DNA of 64,000 nucleotides from Isoetes taiwanensis (lineage: Eukaryota; Streptophyta; Lycopodiopsida; Isoetales; Isoetaceae), in the NCBI GenBank assembly GCA_021234155.1, contig JAJEKV010000020.1, positions 10,718,346 through 10,782,345 on the forward strand, in the 5' to 3' direction. Below, in pieces: positions 44,522 through 57,466 of the stretch. A model generated the notes under the pieces. It saw nothing but the letters and a program-made list of their open reading frames with translations, had not been told where the DNA came from and ran no database searches. Numbering within the stretch: position 1 is the stretch's first letter; every line of letters begins with the position of its first letter. The position numbers and the translations under genes are program-made.

Positions 44522-44863
44522 TGCTCCTCGTCAGAAGGCCCGAGCGACCCCCTCTCGCGAGCCTCTCGCGAAGCATCTTCGAATGATCTCCCTATCGGTG
44601 GCTGGTAGTTTTAAGCACGGGTGGCGCTTCTGGCCCGGTCTGTTTGGTTCGGGCCATGCTTCTGGATCGTCGATCGGATAAAAGCGTAAAATCGCCCTAA
44701 GTTGGAAAGCCGAATTTCTAGGGCTTGGAAAAAAAATGAGGGGGGTCTACATCTATTTATAGCTTGGGAAATTTTAGGTCAAAACTCAAGTTGCTCCATT
44801 TAACATGCTAAGGCACCTACTTAGTTAAAATTTACACTTATTTCAGACTTTTTCTACCTATTG

Positions 44864-44930
44864 GTCTCACAGCTTGCGCCTCGTTCCAAAACTAATGTTT
44901 AGTTTTTAGACCAGGCGCGAGCTGTGAGAT
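44864..44930. repeat. 67-nt hairpin, copy 3 (upstream of H3-like ORF)
   Basis: Same stem sequence as copies 1 and 2, between the PBS and the H3-like ORF. Confidence 0.9.
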
Positions 44931-45052
44931 CTCATACATTTGTAGGGTATTTAGGTAATTAAAGCATGCTATTCTAATTAATTCCTACCTTAGAATTAGC
45001 CTTATCACATTACTTTTCCCAAATTCATCATGTTTTGGTGTTTTGGCTCAAT

Positions 45053-45116
45053 GTCTCCACGACTTAGCCTCGCTTCAAAACTAACTTTTAGTTCTTGACC
45101 CGGTAGCGGTGTGACC
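45053..45116. repeat. Degenerate hairpin, copy 4
   Basis: GTCTCCACGACTTAGCCTCGC, then the shared CTTCAAAACTAACTTTTAGTTCTTGACC, with the right arm eroded. Confidence 0.65.
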
Positions 45117-45294
45117 CCCTGGAAAATTTTGGCTCATTCTTTTTTTTTTCTCTGTTAGATTCCAATTCACTTAATTGTTACTAGCTTACTACAAAGATGA
45201 GAAAAAATTTTCCCTTTTGAGGCTTGAGGATCCTATCAAGTTAGTACTCTTTGGGAGCATGGTGGGTGCTTTGCTTTTGGTCTCCAAGAACATT

Positions 45295-45307
45295 GCTCAC
45301 GATACCA
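45295..45307 (-). promoter_or_regulatory. Chromovirus primer-binding site
   Basis: GCTCACGATACCA reads TGGTATCGTGAGC on the element strand, one base inside the 5' LTR. It begins with the TGG expected for any tRNA 3' CCA and resembles the initiator Met site. Confidence 0.65.
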
Positions 45308-46644
45308 GCGTGGCGTCCCCTACTGGTTATCTGACGGTGCTCTCACGGTATACAAGCGAGGAAGTTCTTCCCCACACCGGCTCCATCTTGTCTGGGGCCC
45401 TCCGTATCAACTTGCACTCGTCTGAGTCCCAGGTGGGAAGAGTGAAGGTGTCATTCTACCACTGTCTCCCTCGGGGCCTACCTAGGCTGCCCGGCGTAAA
45501 CATACATGTCGGTACTCAACATAATCCTCCATCCACCCGGAAGGGTGGTATATCAACTTATCTGCATAGACAATGGTGAAGCCCATCACATAGGGAATCC
45601 TACCCAAGGCTCCGGACTCAAGGGATGGCCCGCGGCTTGGGTCTCCGAGTTCATTGCGACCGAAATTCATGGCAATGGATTTGGGCGGCATAAGAACATG
45701 GCATAGGGTTGTCCACTCCATCCGCCCCTCTGTGCACACTTTGCGAGGTAAAGGTGAAAAGTGTCGGGACTGGCTGTAGCCGCCCGGATGCATAGCGAAG
45801 GGCTATTCACGGGGTCATCATCCCGCTCCGATGGGGCGGGTAGGGATCCTCCCTCCCGAGAGATCTACATCTTGACTCAAGGTGACTAGAGGGCCTTTGC
45901 CCATATTGGTGAACCCAGCGGAAAGTGTACACCACTTCCGCGATTCGGCCCATGCCTCACCCGCTTTTCGGTGGTAAGCCATTAGGCCTAGTCACAATGA
46001 TCCCGGTGGGCTTTACACACCCGGGGGATCGTTCAAAAGTCGAGAACATGAACCTCCTTCTCGGCCCGGTCGGCCCCTTCACCCACAACCAGGGTGTGGC
46101 TCTTGTACCACCGAGGCGAATCTACCGGTGTGCTAGAGGGCTACTCTAGGAGCATCAACTACAAGCTTTAGAGCCTCTACCCCCTTCCCAATACAAGGAG
46201 TTCACAGAAATACATCATCCAAATACATCACGGAAAAGAACTAAAGAACTAGATCTAATCATAGAGTTAGGTTCTTTGGTTAGTGTCAAGATCTAAGATC
46301 TAGATAGGCTGCTATGGGCAATTTAATAGTCTAAACCTACTGATTCTATGACTAGAAGGCGGTTTAAGCTATTAAATTGACCAAATCTGATCCTTGAGTG
46401 GCTCCTCCCGACTGAGTTCAACCATCTGCTGGGCTGATGGTCGGGGGAGGCCCGGAACCGCAATTAAACTTGGGCAGCGTCACGGGGAGGGGTTTGGCTC
46501 ACAGGGGCAACAAAACTGAGCTCTAAAACCCTAAGGGACGAAAAAACTAGCAAGCTAGGGTTTTCCTACCCTAAATAGACATGGGGTTTAGGCTAGGGTT
46601 TTCAATTACCCATTTTGGCATGTGGGATAATTGAAAAGGCCCCT

Positions 46645-49600
46645 CATTAGAGGCGGTTGGGGTCTCAAAATGGCCCTTATCTTGGATGCGAAATTCCGTC
46701 ATGTTTCGCGACCAATGATGTTTTGCGCATTTTTTTCCAAAGTCCCGGTATTAGTTGGCTAGTAGAAAAGAGGAGCGGGGCTTACTTGGCATCCACATGG
46801 CGAAATTTCATAGGACATGTTTGTGCATTCATTGCAACCACATTAATGGCACATTTTTGAAAATCGTTATCAGCGGACCAAAATAATGGCTACTTTTCCG
46901 CCCTCATGCACATGCCCACATGCACCAACCACTTTTCAAATTTTGGCACCAAGATTTCCATTGTTCACATTAAGCCCCTTCATCGTGCATCCTCATGCCT
47001 TAGCTCTTCATTTGGAATCAAGTCTCCAATAGTGTACGTGTTTTTTCTGAGGCGAGCATAGAGTTAAGCAACAACGGCCGAGGCGATGTCGCGGACAAAC
47101 AAGCGTCACGTTACATGCCATGTTTTTACTACCCAAATTTTCATTCTGAAGTTTTCCTACTTTTCGGCTCTTCCCATTCATCGTTATTGCTTCCTGCCAT
47201 TCATTCTTACAATTCAGCGACCGTCACGTATCTCTAATTGCATCCATCATTGCTCCTAGTACTCCTACATTTGCATCACTTACAAAAACAATAAAGGCAT
47301 GGCGGTGGAAGGATATCTATCCATAGGCTTGTGGGTGAGAATGCTATCCTTAGAAGGATGACTATGGAGTTACATCGCCGGGAAGGCGACATTCATCTTA
47401 ATGAAAAGGTAGAACTATAGGGTTCAAAATAAATGCTATGGATAGTATATTGCAAAAAAAAAAAGGGAAGGGAGGGGGGGAAGGGGTTTGAAGAGGAGGA
47501 TATTTGCAAATTTGCACCCTCAATAATACATGGATCACACCATGCGAAAATGCATATGCACTTTGTAAATGTGTAGTGAGATTTTGGCGTCATGTGATCC
47601 TTGCTTCTTTTCTTCTCTTCTTGATTTATATTCACTCCCTGAATCAAATATTTTTCTTTGGGCTATATTTATCAGATGTCGGGGATTTGGGACTAGGGAA
47701 AAGCATTACTGGCATCGTTGTTGTCTAACATATGGACATAAGAGACATGCTTTTCCAAGATATACATTCAGGGCAATGGGCATCTAGTTTTTGTAAAATT
47801 GTGGGAGCCGAGAGCTTGAAAGTCGTCCCATGACCTCGTTTTAAGCGGTTGTGCAAGCCTTATGAGAATGGTGTCCTTGCAATGAAGAAATGTTTGATAA
47901 GGCGTGCATCCGGGGTTGTTGAAAAAATGAGTTACAAAATATTTGCTCCATTAGAGGTGTTTACTAATGCCACGACACAAAAGCTCCAAAGACATATTGT
48001 ATAAAATGTAAACTTTCATGAACCTTTGAATCAGTTAACTCAAAGTGTCACATATGGAAACATTGTTAGGTTTGATAAAATAACATAAAAATCTTATTTA
48101 ATAAAGCTTTGGTTGTTGGTAAAAGTGTTGGCTTATTGATTATGTGTTTGTATTTTTTGCTTTGGGACCCTCTTTGAAAAACATAATATAACTTGGAATG
48201 ATACATATTTTATATGCAAATGAGAGACTATTGATGAGGGACTTGGTGTTATTATCTATTGACAACAAACAAGAAAGTGGATCACACCATGCTTAATTTA
48301 GTATATTCCAACCTTTTAAACTTATACAAAATTAAAAGGGTGTGATCTTTTTTGGAAAAACATGACTTCCTATAGTAAAATTACTTTGATTATCTTTTAA
48401 TAAAAAAGAAATACATATGTGTCTTATTTGAAGTTAAGTGTGGATATGGGGCGTGCTCATTTATTGATAAAGTGTTTGCTTTTTGAAAAGGGCTAATAAC
48501 TTTATGTACTACTAGAGTTGGTAAAAGTATTTTAGATGCAAATAGGATGCTTGATGTGATCCTTCTTAAAAAAAAAAATATGCTCTTTGAAAAGGACTAA
48601 TAACTTTATGCACTTGGGGTGGTAAAGCATTAAATGAGAAGGGGTACTTGTGTTTTAATTTTAATTTGACAACAAATAAGAAAGTGGATCACACGATCTT
48701 GCGAATTTAGTGTGTTCCATTTTTGTTGCATATGTACTATTAAACTTGGTGTGATCCTTCTTGAAAAATAATATGCTCTTTGAAAAGGGATAATGACTTA
48801 TGTACTTAAGAGTGGTAAAAGCATTTTAGATACAAATAGGAATGAGTACTTGTGTTTTAATTTTAATTTGACAACAAATAAGAAAGTGGATCACACCATC
48901 ATGCAATTTAGTGTGTCCCTTTTTTTTGCATATGTATTATTAAACTTGGTGTGATCCATCTTGAAAAAAAAATAGCTTTCAAGTAAAAGGAAAGAAAAGA
49001 AATATCTTATTTAAAGTGTAAAGTGTTAGTATATAAAGTGTTGGTTTATTAAAATACTATTTGTTTTAAGCTAAGTTGTAAGTTGAATATTTGTGTTTCT
49101 ATTTACTTTTTTACATAAGGATCACACCGGCCCGAATTTCTTATATGCAATTACTTCTCAGCATGAAGATTTCGCATCATATGATCCTCTTTAAACAAGG
49201 ATGGCTTTGACCTTCAATGTTCATAAATTTTATGAATGTTTGCATATAAGAATGTCACATATCATATTTTCTTAAAAAAAATGGTCATCAAATGGATAAC
49301 TAGTCAAAGAGTTCTTCTACTACTTAAAAGAGTTTCAAGACTCATTTTGCTATAATTCAAATAGCAATAGAGTTTTAAAGGAATCTATTGTTAAAAGGTA
49401 GTCAAAACCTTCTTGTATTAGCGATATCTAAACACAAACACCATAACCTTTGTACTTCAAGAATGTATAAACCCTTCACATTGCAAAGTATAATGTCATT
49501 TATTAGCATCTTCACGGACATTTCCCCTTCCTTATCGGGAGGCGGCTCATCTCAAAGGAGCGTATTAGATTCGAATGCCTTCATCCTCTCTCAATCTCTC

Positions 49601-50734
49601 ACAATATCCTAGGAGGCGAGTTCTTGTCACCCACAAAATCGGACTAAACTTGAAGCGTCACGAAATGGCGGTTTCTTGCCACTCAACGGATCAATGGATA
49701 TAAGCGCCCATCCGCCCGGTGTCAACACTTTTGAGCACGCAAGACACAACCTGCGTCGAGGTCTAAGTTCTTATTTTTTAGACCTCTTTTTTTTGCGATT
49801 GAAGGCTGGAGCATATTAAATTGAGTCGGTTGGATCCTTATCCACACATCATTTGGAGCTTCCATCTTGCGTGGATCGCTTGTAGCGAAATGAAGGTGTA
49901 CAATTTGTATGCCCGGCACAATTAAAGCCGTGTGAGCGAGCGTCCGGTACTAACCTCGTTTTTTGAAATTTTGCAGCGTGCATATGGAAATCGAAAAGTC
50001 CATTCTCCTACAATCCATGCTTTTATACATTAAGCAAATTCAAATTCCGAATTGTAGAGGCGGAAAGCACGTATTGGGATGAAGTAAAGATCCGGTTAAT
50101 CTTTGGGTTCACATGGACAAGCTACTTGAAGCGGCTTAAAACCCGCTTTGAACTTGAGGCTGAGGCAAAAAATTCAGCCCGTTTTGGAAAATCAGCCCTT
50201 GCAAGATCCAACTTGCGTAGGCTGATCGCAGGCCCGAATTTTTAATCAGTCGCGACTCCGCTAGGAAACTCGGCGGAGGGCCTAAACTTCTCCATGTGAA
50301 CCACCCATAAAAGCGCGGCCCTAAAACGCCTCGAAATGAAAGTCTGATACAAAGCTTCAACCTACACATTCAAATTTTGAAATGTGGAAGGCGGGAAGCT
50401 TAGCATGTAATATAACCTCTAAATGAAAATAAGCGCCAAGAATGGTAACCGCCGCTTGGTATCGACAAACCAAGAGGCACCGCCATGAGTTCGCGGTATG
50501 CTATAATGCAAGTGGCTTTTTAGAAATACATGTTGCATCAGCTGTCGACAACCAACGCGAATTAAATACATATGGCGCCATGAATCGCCCATCCCCTTAT
50601 TCGGAGAATATTCCAAGTAAATCGTAATGATGAGATTTTTGGTATCCCTAGGTGGCATGGGAAAAAAAGGGCCGGAAATATGGCGTGGAATGGCTGATAG
50701 GAGGCCATTTTCAGACCCCAAATCCGCCCTAATG
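46645..50734. mobile_element. 4.09-kb non-autonomous TIR element nested in the LTR
   Basis: Imperfect ~35-bp terminal inverted repeats: CATTAGAGGCGGTTGGGGTC at the left and the inverse of CATTAGGGCGGATTTGGGGT at the right, both continuing into AAAATGGCC. No transposase ORF is visible. The interior has tandem ~205-bp units and many GGATCACAC/GTGTGATCC words. No clear target duplication was found; a few LTR bases are missing at the site. Superfamily unresolved. Confidence 0.75.
48260..48975. repeat. ~205-bp tandem repeats with GTGTGATCC words
   Basis: Units containing TTTGACAACAAATAAGAAAG, GTGGATCACAC, AAACTTGGTGTGATCC and ATGCTCTTTGAAAAGG recur at about 48260, 48665 and 48870. They lie inside the nested TIR element. 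Confidence 0.75.
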
Positions 50735-51012
50735 TGCCTTTAATGGCTAGGTGGCAAGATATGCCAACATGGAAAGGTGTGCCCACATTAATGTGCACAT
50801 TAATAACATGTGAACATATCTAGCAAGTTGCCCCCAAGGGCTACTTACCTGGCTATCCGTTGGCGTACCGCGTCGGTCCGATATGCGTGTCTGCAGCGTG
50901 GAAGGCGATCTTATGTCGTCACGGGACCGTATCTTGTCTTTGGAAACGTAACAAATAGTGGATTGTATCTTCTATACATCAATATATATGAAACTTCTGA
51001 TTTCTGAAATTG

Positions 51013-51480
51013 TTATCGAACTAATATTGTCAATGATATTTCTGCGATGTTCGTGATAAAGATTATCTTCTTTGTATTATTGACAGGCTCTTTGAATACC
51101 CTGTGTTGAATTTCAGGACTTAACCTTCCATGCAATGCAGCATCAGAGAAGACATGTGTCACATCTGACTGCAAGCTCAGCATCAGCTTGTGAAGTTAGA
51201 AAAGCCAAAACATTCCCTTCTTCATATTTCATAGTGGGAGAACCAACCTTTCAGATTACTTGGTTTAGATGCTCTAAATGATTTTCAACCATCCTATATG
51301 ATTCATACTTGATATCTACAGGAAAATTCTTCCCATTAACATTTAATATAATACATCCACCAAGATACTCTGAAAGCTTCTCAATATCAAGTTTATCTGA
51401 ACAAATTTCTTTATGGTATGGCAAGTACGTCAAGTTCCTTAATGCTTCGTACCAATTAGCTTGTAAGTTAATGCCCTTTT
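51013..51480 (-). pseudogene. DEAH11/12-type RNA helicase fragment
   Basis: Minus-strand blocks match the DEAH11/DEAH12 family of plant helicase-IBR proteins: DKLDIEKLSEYLGGC and VNGKNFPVDIKYES (after motif III), EEGNVLAFLTSQADAELAV (motif IV region) and HGRLSPEIQHRVF with IIFITNIAEISLTI (motif V). The fragment carries a TGA at 51251-51253 and a frame change near 51150. It has no motif I, II or VI, so it is a partial, dead copy. It lies just past the chromovirus, tail to tail with the split host gene. Confidence 0.7.
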
Positions 51481-51529
51481 TCTGTTTTCTCCCACTTTAG
51501 CATATGAACCTTAAGTTAGCTCCGAGTGA

Positions 51530-51650
51530 TCTTAATGAAAACCATCCATCTGTAGGACGTCCAATGTAAGCAATCATAAACCACCACTTATCTTCAAGAT
51601 CAAAATTACTTCTCAAGGCATAACCTGCTCGAGATGAAGTGTCCTCTTCA
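51530..51650 (-). pseudogene. Unidentified coding-like block
   Basis: The minus-strand frame reads EDTSSRAGYALRSNFDLEDK and continues WWFMIAYIGRPTDGWF. It is coding-like in composition and lies between the helicase and PPR fragments. Family not recognised. Confidence 0.25.
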
Positions 51651-51704
51651 AATAATCATTCCTTAAGGTAAGGCATCCGAATCTATACACTTGTATGTCT
51701 TACT

Positions 51705-52195
51705 TCATAAGGCCCCCTGGCATTCATCATAGACAGCGTAGATGTTTGACATCACAGCATACCCAGACATAAAGGATGAATCTGAAGCAATAATATGATC
51801 AAAGCACCAAGCCCCAAGTTTCACATTATCATGCATTTTGCAGGCACTGAGCAAGGACATCCACCCAATGATGTTGAGCTGCACACTAGATTCATACAAA
51901 TCCTCAGCTTCAATAAAATCAAGTTAGTATGATGCACAATAGTAGGTGTAACATCATAACACTCCTTGATAGTTTGGAAGTACCAAAGCCCTTCATTTAC
52001 TTGAACTGCCCGACTACATGCCACAAGTATACTGGCAAATGAGCTTTCATTTGGTTTCAAGCCATTCTTTTGCATGTTTCCAAAACATTCTAAGGCAAGT
52101 ACACTATCCCCATTTTGTGCATATCCTGCAACCATTGCAGAATGTGACTTGTATTTTGAAAGATGAAATTGAAATAGGTCTTTTCTTGTCAACAT
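51705..52195 (-). pseudogene. PPR protein fragment (PLS class)
   Basis: Minus-strand blocks are classic PPR motifs: HSAMVAGYAQNGDSVLALEC, KNGLKPNESSFASILVACSR, QVNEGLWYFQTIKECYDVTP and then the E-domain-like GWMSLLSACKMHDNVKLGAW and YAVMSNIYAVYDE. These proteins bind organellar RNA for editing or processing. The upstream half is missing and the frame is broken between blocks, so it is a pseudogene. Confidence 0.75.
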
Positions 52196-52199
52196 TAAA

Positions 52200-55100
52200 A
52201 TTGAAGTTCAAGTTTAGGCTATATTCTGCAACAAGAGACATGCCATGTGATTTTTGCACAAGTTACACTTGCCATTTTGGTGTGCAGGTATATAAAAGCA
52301 GTCACATAGCCACAAATGAGAAATTGAGCATCTAGAAATGATGTATTCTTGTCCTTCCAAAGCACAAAACAACAAAATACAGCATATTGGGATCTAGCAT
52401 GCTAGATTAGAATAGCCTCTGATGTTAAATGAACTAACTAACACGCTTGATTCTTGCTTTGCTGGATTATAAGGCCAATCATGTGCCTTTAAATTGTCAT
52501 GTGCCTTTAAATTGTCATTGCTTTTTCTGTTTGGCAGACAAAATATTTATAGTCATGGATACTACTATCCTTCCCAATGTGAGCAGTAAGCTGAATAATG
52601 GATGCTTTTGTATCAGACATGTAAGCATGATGTCATTTTGGTTGGATGATTGTGCCCAGACCAATTCCTGCAATTTGGCATCATGAGTATCCAGGGACAC
52701 TCATGGATATTGCAAAATTGGTAAGTCGTCTTGTCTTATGGTGTAAGCATAATAGCATGAGCAGCGTCCCTTGTGGCAAAGTTACAGAGGAACCTGCAAG
52801 CAACCTGCAACCTGCAACCTGCAAGTACTTCAAACAACCTGCAGTTAAAGAGAAATAAGCAATACCACAATGAGTTGCATGCATATGAACTTGTATCTCT
52901 CAAGCTATAGTTCCTACTAGATCTGCATCTGCGCTGCTGAAACATGCCAAGTCGGTAATCTACCAACAAATTTCAGTGCCCCAAGTAATGTACTTCTATT
53001 AAACAAAATGCAGATCTTCAAACCATATTTGTCATGATGAATATCTAGAATGACAACTTTATGCTTCTACCTTATTTGGACTGAGCCTTTGCAAGTAGAT
53101 GGGTCAAGCTATTCCATGCATTCAATACACCAATTAAAGAGCTCCAAGCATGTCACTTCATATTGATATTGGCGTCGAATGATTTAAACACATTTGGCCA
53201 ACAAATTGTGTCAAAACAAAATATTGGCTGGTTCTCAAGGTAGCTAAGATGTTTGACTCCCTTGATTTTTCAATGGATTAAACACTGTCCCTTTTAACAC
53301 TAGAGTTGTCCCTTGATGGACCATAAATGGTTCATTTGTACAGTTCACTTTAAAATTCATATAAAATCAACGGCATAAAATTCAGTTAAACCCTTTCTAC
53401 ATGTTAATATATGGCAGTCATGTTGCACAGGAAAAATAGTTAAAAATGTATATACCCCTAAAATTGAGAGTTATGTTTAGGGGTCAAGTCCAGTTTGCTT
53501 CATGTTTACATAATGTAAAACTGTCTCAATAAAAAGATTTTTTTGATTTTTTTCATTATAATGGTATTTTTCTATACGAGATAAGGATGAATACACAAAA
53601 AACCTTGTTCCAATCTGAAGTCTAGAAAGGAAGATATAGTCAGTCAAACATGACAGGGTCAAAACAGTTTTCTGTCTTCTGTGGACCAATAATGGTTCCC
53701 AGAAGGCTGTTTCAATTAAAATTCTATAACTTTTGCATGAAAATGATTTTTTACTTCAAATTTGGTATATAAGTAGTTGACTAATTGCTTTATGCATAAA
53801 AAATATTTGTTGGCCTGCAATTTGAAGCTTCAGCTTTGAGTTATAGTAACAATTTTAAGTGACTTTTAATTGATGTTTATTTTGTTATATTTGAAGGAAA
53901 TTTATTGAAATAGTATGTCATTGAAAAATTCATATATGAATGCTTGTATGGATATGAAACCAATGAAAAAACAAGTAAAGAAAAAGAGCAAAAGGCACGA
54001 TCATGATAAATCAATAAAGGTTTCTGTACATAAGACCATTCTTGGTCCACGCAGGGTTCATTTAAATCAATAACTTTTTACCATATTAGATCTCAAGCTG
54101 AATTTTTAGGATATTATTTTCATGAGATCCTCTATAAACAAAAAATATCTATTGCTAGGTTTGGGCTAAAACTTTTATTATTAATTCCAAGTTATCATCA
54201 AATGTTTTCCATATTTGATCTCTAGATTTATGCCTTGAATATGAACTTCAATCACCATATTTCAAACTTCCTAAAGTTAAGATAGCAATGCAAGATGAAC
54301 CAAGGAAAAATATGAAAAGGTGTGACTAAAGAAGATCAAGATAGACTGTTATGCCGATGCCAGAATTGATCTATATGACTTCTCATTTAAAAGTCAAGAA
54401 CATCATCATCTTAATCAATTCTTTAGAGTATAGTTTATATCACATTATATATGATAACATTAGTTGATTAAGGAGGATTGTCTATCTAAAAGGTGATATC
54501 GAAGAACAAAAATTAAGTAGTTAAGGGCTACTTTGAATGTATAAGAAAGTCCACTTAGACCTTTCAAAGATTATCTTATAGAAGATGAGAAATTATAATA
54601 TCATTGTAGGGGACAAAATGAATAGAGCCAATGCAAATAAATGGAGAAATTTTCTCAATCCAGTTGATTTAATCTTGGACCTATAAATAGTCCATGCTTA
54701 TTTATATTCAAATCTTGTATATAATATATTATTCTAACATGAAATTTGAGATATATATTGCCAACAAAGGTTCAAATTTACAAAAACTATAGCCTAGCAT
54801 AAAAGTTGATCTACATGTACGATGGTCCTACTTAGACTACAACACTTTGGAGAAGCCACACATTGTCTAACTTTATAGTAGTGGAAAGTAAGTAGGTTTC
54901 TTCATTTTTTTTTCTAATAAGACCACGCCAAAGACCTCAATATCCCTTTTTATCATATATTGAGCCATTTAAAAGGCGTATGGGAGAAATGTAGTGCAAT
55001 AAGCTAATATTTTAGATGAACTAGAAAAGCAGTGCGGAAAGTCTTTTGATCTATTTATTTATAGTCATGACTAAACTTCGTGATATTGTCCTCTATTCAT

Positions 55101-55850
55101 CAATAACCATCATTACCTACATTATTGTTGAGTTTTAGACCTATAAGGGTATAATCAATGCACTTTGGAACCTTTCTTTGTATTCATCACCGTTATATTA
55201 GATCTTGTTTAGATCTAGATAATGCATGGTTATACCCTAATTACACTATATTTGTGTTGATAAAGTAAATTCCTATGTAGAGTTAATTAGAATACATCAT
55301 TTACTATCCTTATGAGACTTATAGATGGGGGTTATTGAAGCACTTTAACCCATATTTTTATTTTGAATTCTGTACGATAATTTCTTTAGTTAATAATGAT
55401 ATTAATAAAACATATAAACATAAAAAAAATTCCTTGGACTATAGCTTGTTTAGTTAAGGACTCATTGCCACAAAAATTAAGTCAAAACTTGTAATAATAA
55501 GAGAGAAATAATTCTTGAACCTCATGCAGCATTTTTAAGCAAAATAGGGTTTGACGACTTCAATTGATATCAAATGATAGCGGCAAAACATGGAAACATG
55601 CAAATTGATATGTTTTATCATAATATATCAATTAATTTCATATTTAGCAAGGTTTAGATGCTTTTATGCTAGAAAATTGAAGAATGCAGTTCTAGAGTGC
55701 TGTAAAAACTGCCAAATTCTCCAAAGTTTGAACGATCATCTATATATCTAAACATATATAATTCAGTTTGTAATTTTTCTTTTTCTTTTCTTTTTGTTCA
55801 ATTTTTTATCCTAAATTCATCCCTTATGCGTTATGTGCATTGAGCACCGC
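52200..55850. other. AT-rich noncoding region
   Basis: No gene recognised. Short tandem words occur, such as CAACCTGCAACCTGCAACCTG near 52801 and TAAATTGTCATGTGCC doubled near 52487. Confidence 0.4.
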
Positions 55851-57080
55851 CATGGTTCCAGTTTTGTTTTTTTTACTGATCGTCTCCGAAGCAAAAAGGC
55901 CGAATGGGAAGACAACAAAAGCGATGGTGCGGAAATTTCATATGGCGGACCCCGCTGAGTTTTCAACAGGAATTTCATCGAACCCGTTCGGCGTTTTCCT
56001 TCCTTCTTCATGCTCTACCATAGGGTTTGCGACCCATATCATGATCCCTCTCATCCTTTAACCATGGCCGACTAGCCCGTTTAGAGACTCTTAAACCTAC
56101 TTAAGATCATGGCTTCAACTCAATTCCATCCCCGAAATCCCGAAGCAACATAATTTATTCTTTAAATTTAGATCATGGCATTTTGGCTCAATTTCATCCC
56201 CAAAATTCTTGAAAATCAAAATCGCCCGAGATGGCAATAGTATTTTCTTGCCTACCTCCCATCCTTAGGATCCAATAGGGATGTTATAGCTCCATATAAT
56301 TTCTTAAATTTGAAGTTGATTGGCCAGTGCTAAATGCATCTAATGATATTCTCATTAGGAACATGGGAGAGCATGCCTTGGGCGGCAAAAGGATGTTTCA
56401 AACCTAAAATATCCATTACATTCATAAAAGCGAGCAAATCGTTTGTCTTTTTCCTAGATGGAAAACCAAACGATGGGCACAGACGATCTTTTTGGAAAAT
56501 TCGCGAAACTTCAATCCCAAGTAGTGTAATTTACGGATTTAACTCGATTTCATCCCTGAAATATTTGAGGAAGCAAAATCGAGCTTTCTGGTATAGGATC
56601 AAAGAGGCAAAAACTCCAAAGGGAGAAAAAAGTTGCATTGATCCGGCATTGCCTCTGCTTGAATGTTTATGGGCATGTCCAGAATAGAGTGTATTTCACC
56701 AACATTGTCCAAAGACTTTAAACTCCTTTGGCATTCATTTGAAGTTAATTTAATAATCATTTCACAAACTGTCGTTTGAATCTATTGTTAATAGAAATGA
56801 AAAGGTTGATGGACATCCGTTGCTTTCGATCAAAGGAAGAAATTTCGCCCTTCAGTCTTGGGAGCTTAAAAGCCGATCGATGCGGAACAAACCCTTGACT
56901 CGGCCCAAACCAGCAGATCCGCTGGCTCGGAAGATTCTTCGTCTCTAGGAAAATGTAATAGTTTTAATTTATGACATAGATGCCCAATTTCTTCCACCCC
57001 TTTATTTCTTCTAATCGTCCGGTTGCCTAGATTTGTATTGTGTTTATTGAATGACTGCTTTATCTTTCCCTCGCCTTACC
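55850..57080. repeat. Segmental duplication, copy 1
   Basis: Shares ordered blocks with 58260-59480: CGAATGGGAAGACAACAAA, CCTTCCTTCTTCATG, CCATATAATTTCTTAAATTTG, TAATGATATTCTCA and TAATTTATGACATAGA..TTTCTTCCACCC. The copies are diverged and have indels. No clear gene. Confidence 0.65.
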
Positions 57081-57282
57081 GGGTTGATGGGACTAGTTGA
57101 GTTGTCATTTCTGATGAGTATGTTTATTACAAAGGTCAAAAGGGCTATTGTCCATGGTTTCCCATTAAGTTTTCATGTTAGAACAACTTTGAAAGTAAAT
57201 CAACAAAACAATGGCATGGCGGCATACAACAATTTTTTATAAGCCCTAATTATTGTTGCCTTCCATTTCGACAAGGCGAGCG

Positions 57283-57450
57283 TCTTATTTAACAACCACC
57301 GTCATGTTTGAACCAGCATGAAATAAAAAAAACTCCGTGTATTTTTTCTCTCCATGTGGCTTTAACATGACACTCACTAAAAAATTCGTTGTCCACAAAA
57401 ACCTCGTGTATTTTTTTTTGTTTAAACATGACCGTGGTTGTTAAATAAGA
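57283..57450. mobile_element. 168-bp MITE
   Basis: Terminal inverted repeats TCTTATTTAACAACCACC.. and ..CGTGGTTGTTAAATAAGA match over about 27 bp (CATGTTT inside both). The internal CTCGTGTATTTTTT / CTCCGTGTATTTTTT is a short direct repeat. Target duplication unclear. Confidence 0.65.
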
Positions 57451-57466
57451 TGATCCTCGACCAGGG

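Larger units (their letters stand above)
33739..50953 (-). mobile_element. Giant Ty3/gypsy chromovirus with an H3-like ORF, TSD AATAG
   Basis: Direct LTRs (33739-35297 and 45309-50953, the latter enlarged by a nested element) start TGTGACG-like, end CGTCACA-like, and are flanked by AATAG at 33734-33738 and 50954-50958. On the minus strand the order is 5' LTR, PBS, H3-like ORF, two unknown ORFs, gag, protease, RT, RNase H, integrase-chromodomain, polypurine tract, 3' LTR. Without the nested insert it is about 13.1 kb, large for a chromovirus because about 4.3 kb of extra sequence precedes gag. The LTRs differ by roughly a tenth by eye, so it is old. All domains are present; the coding region looks broken in several places, while the integrase ORF and H3-like ORF remain open. 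Confidence 0.9.
45309..50953 (-). repeat. Chromovirus 5' LTR, interrupted by a 4.1-kb element
   Basis: LTR sequence at 45309-46644 and 50735-50953 matches the left LTR. The break falls at the point equivalent to AAAAGGCCCC..TTGCCTTTAATGG in the left copy. Confidence 0.9.

Noticed and set aside
45175-45579. 134-codon + strand ORF across the LTR boundary
   Set aside because: It spans the leader and LTR in antisense to the element and has no domain signature.
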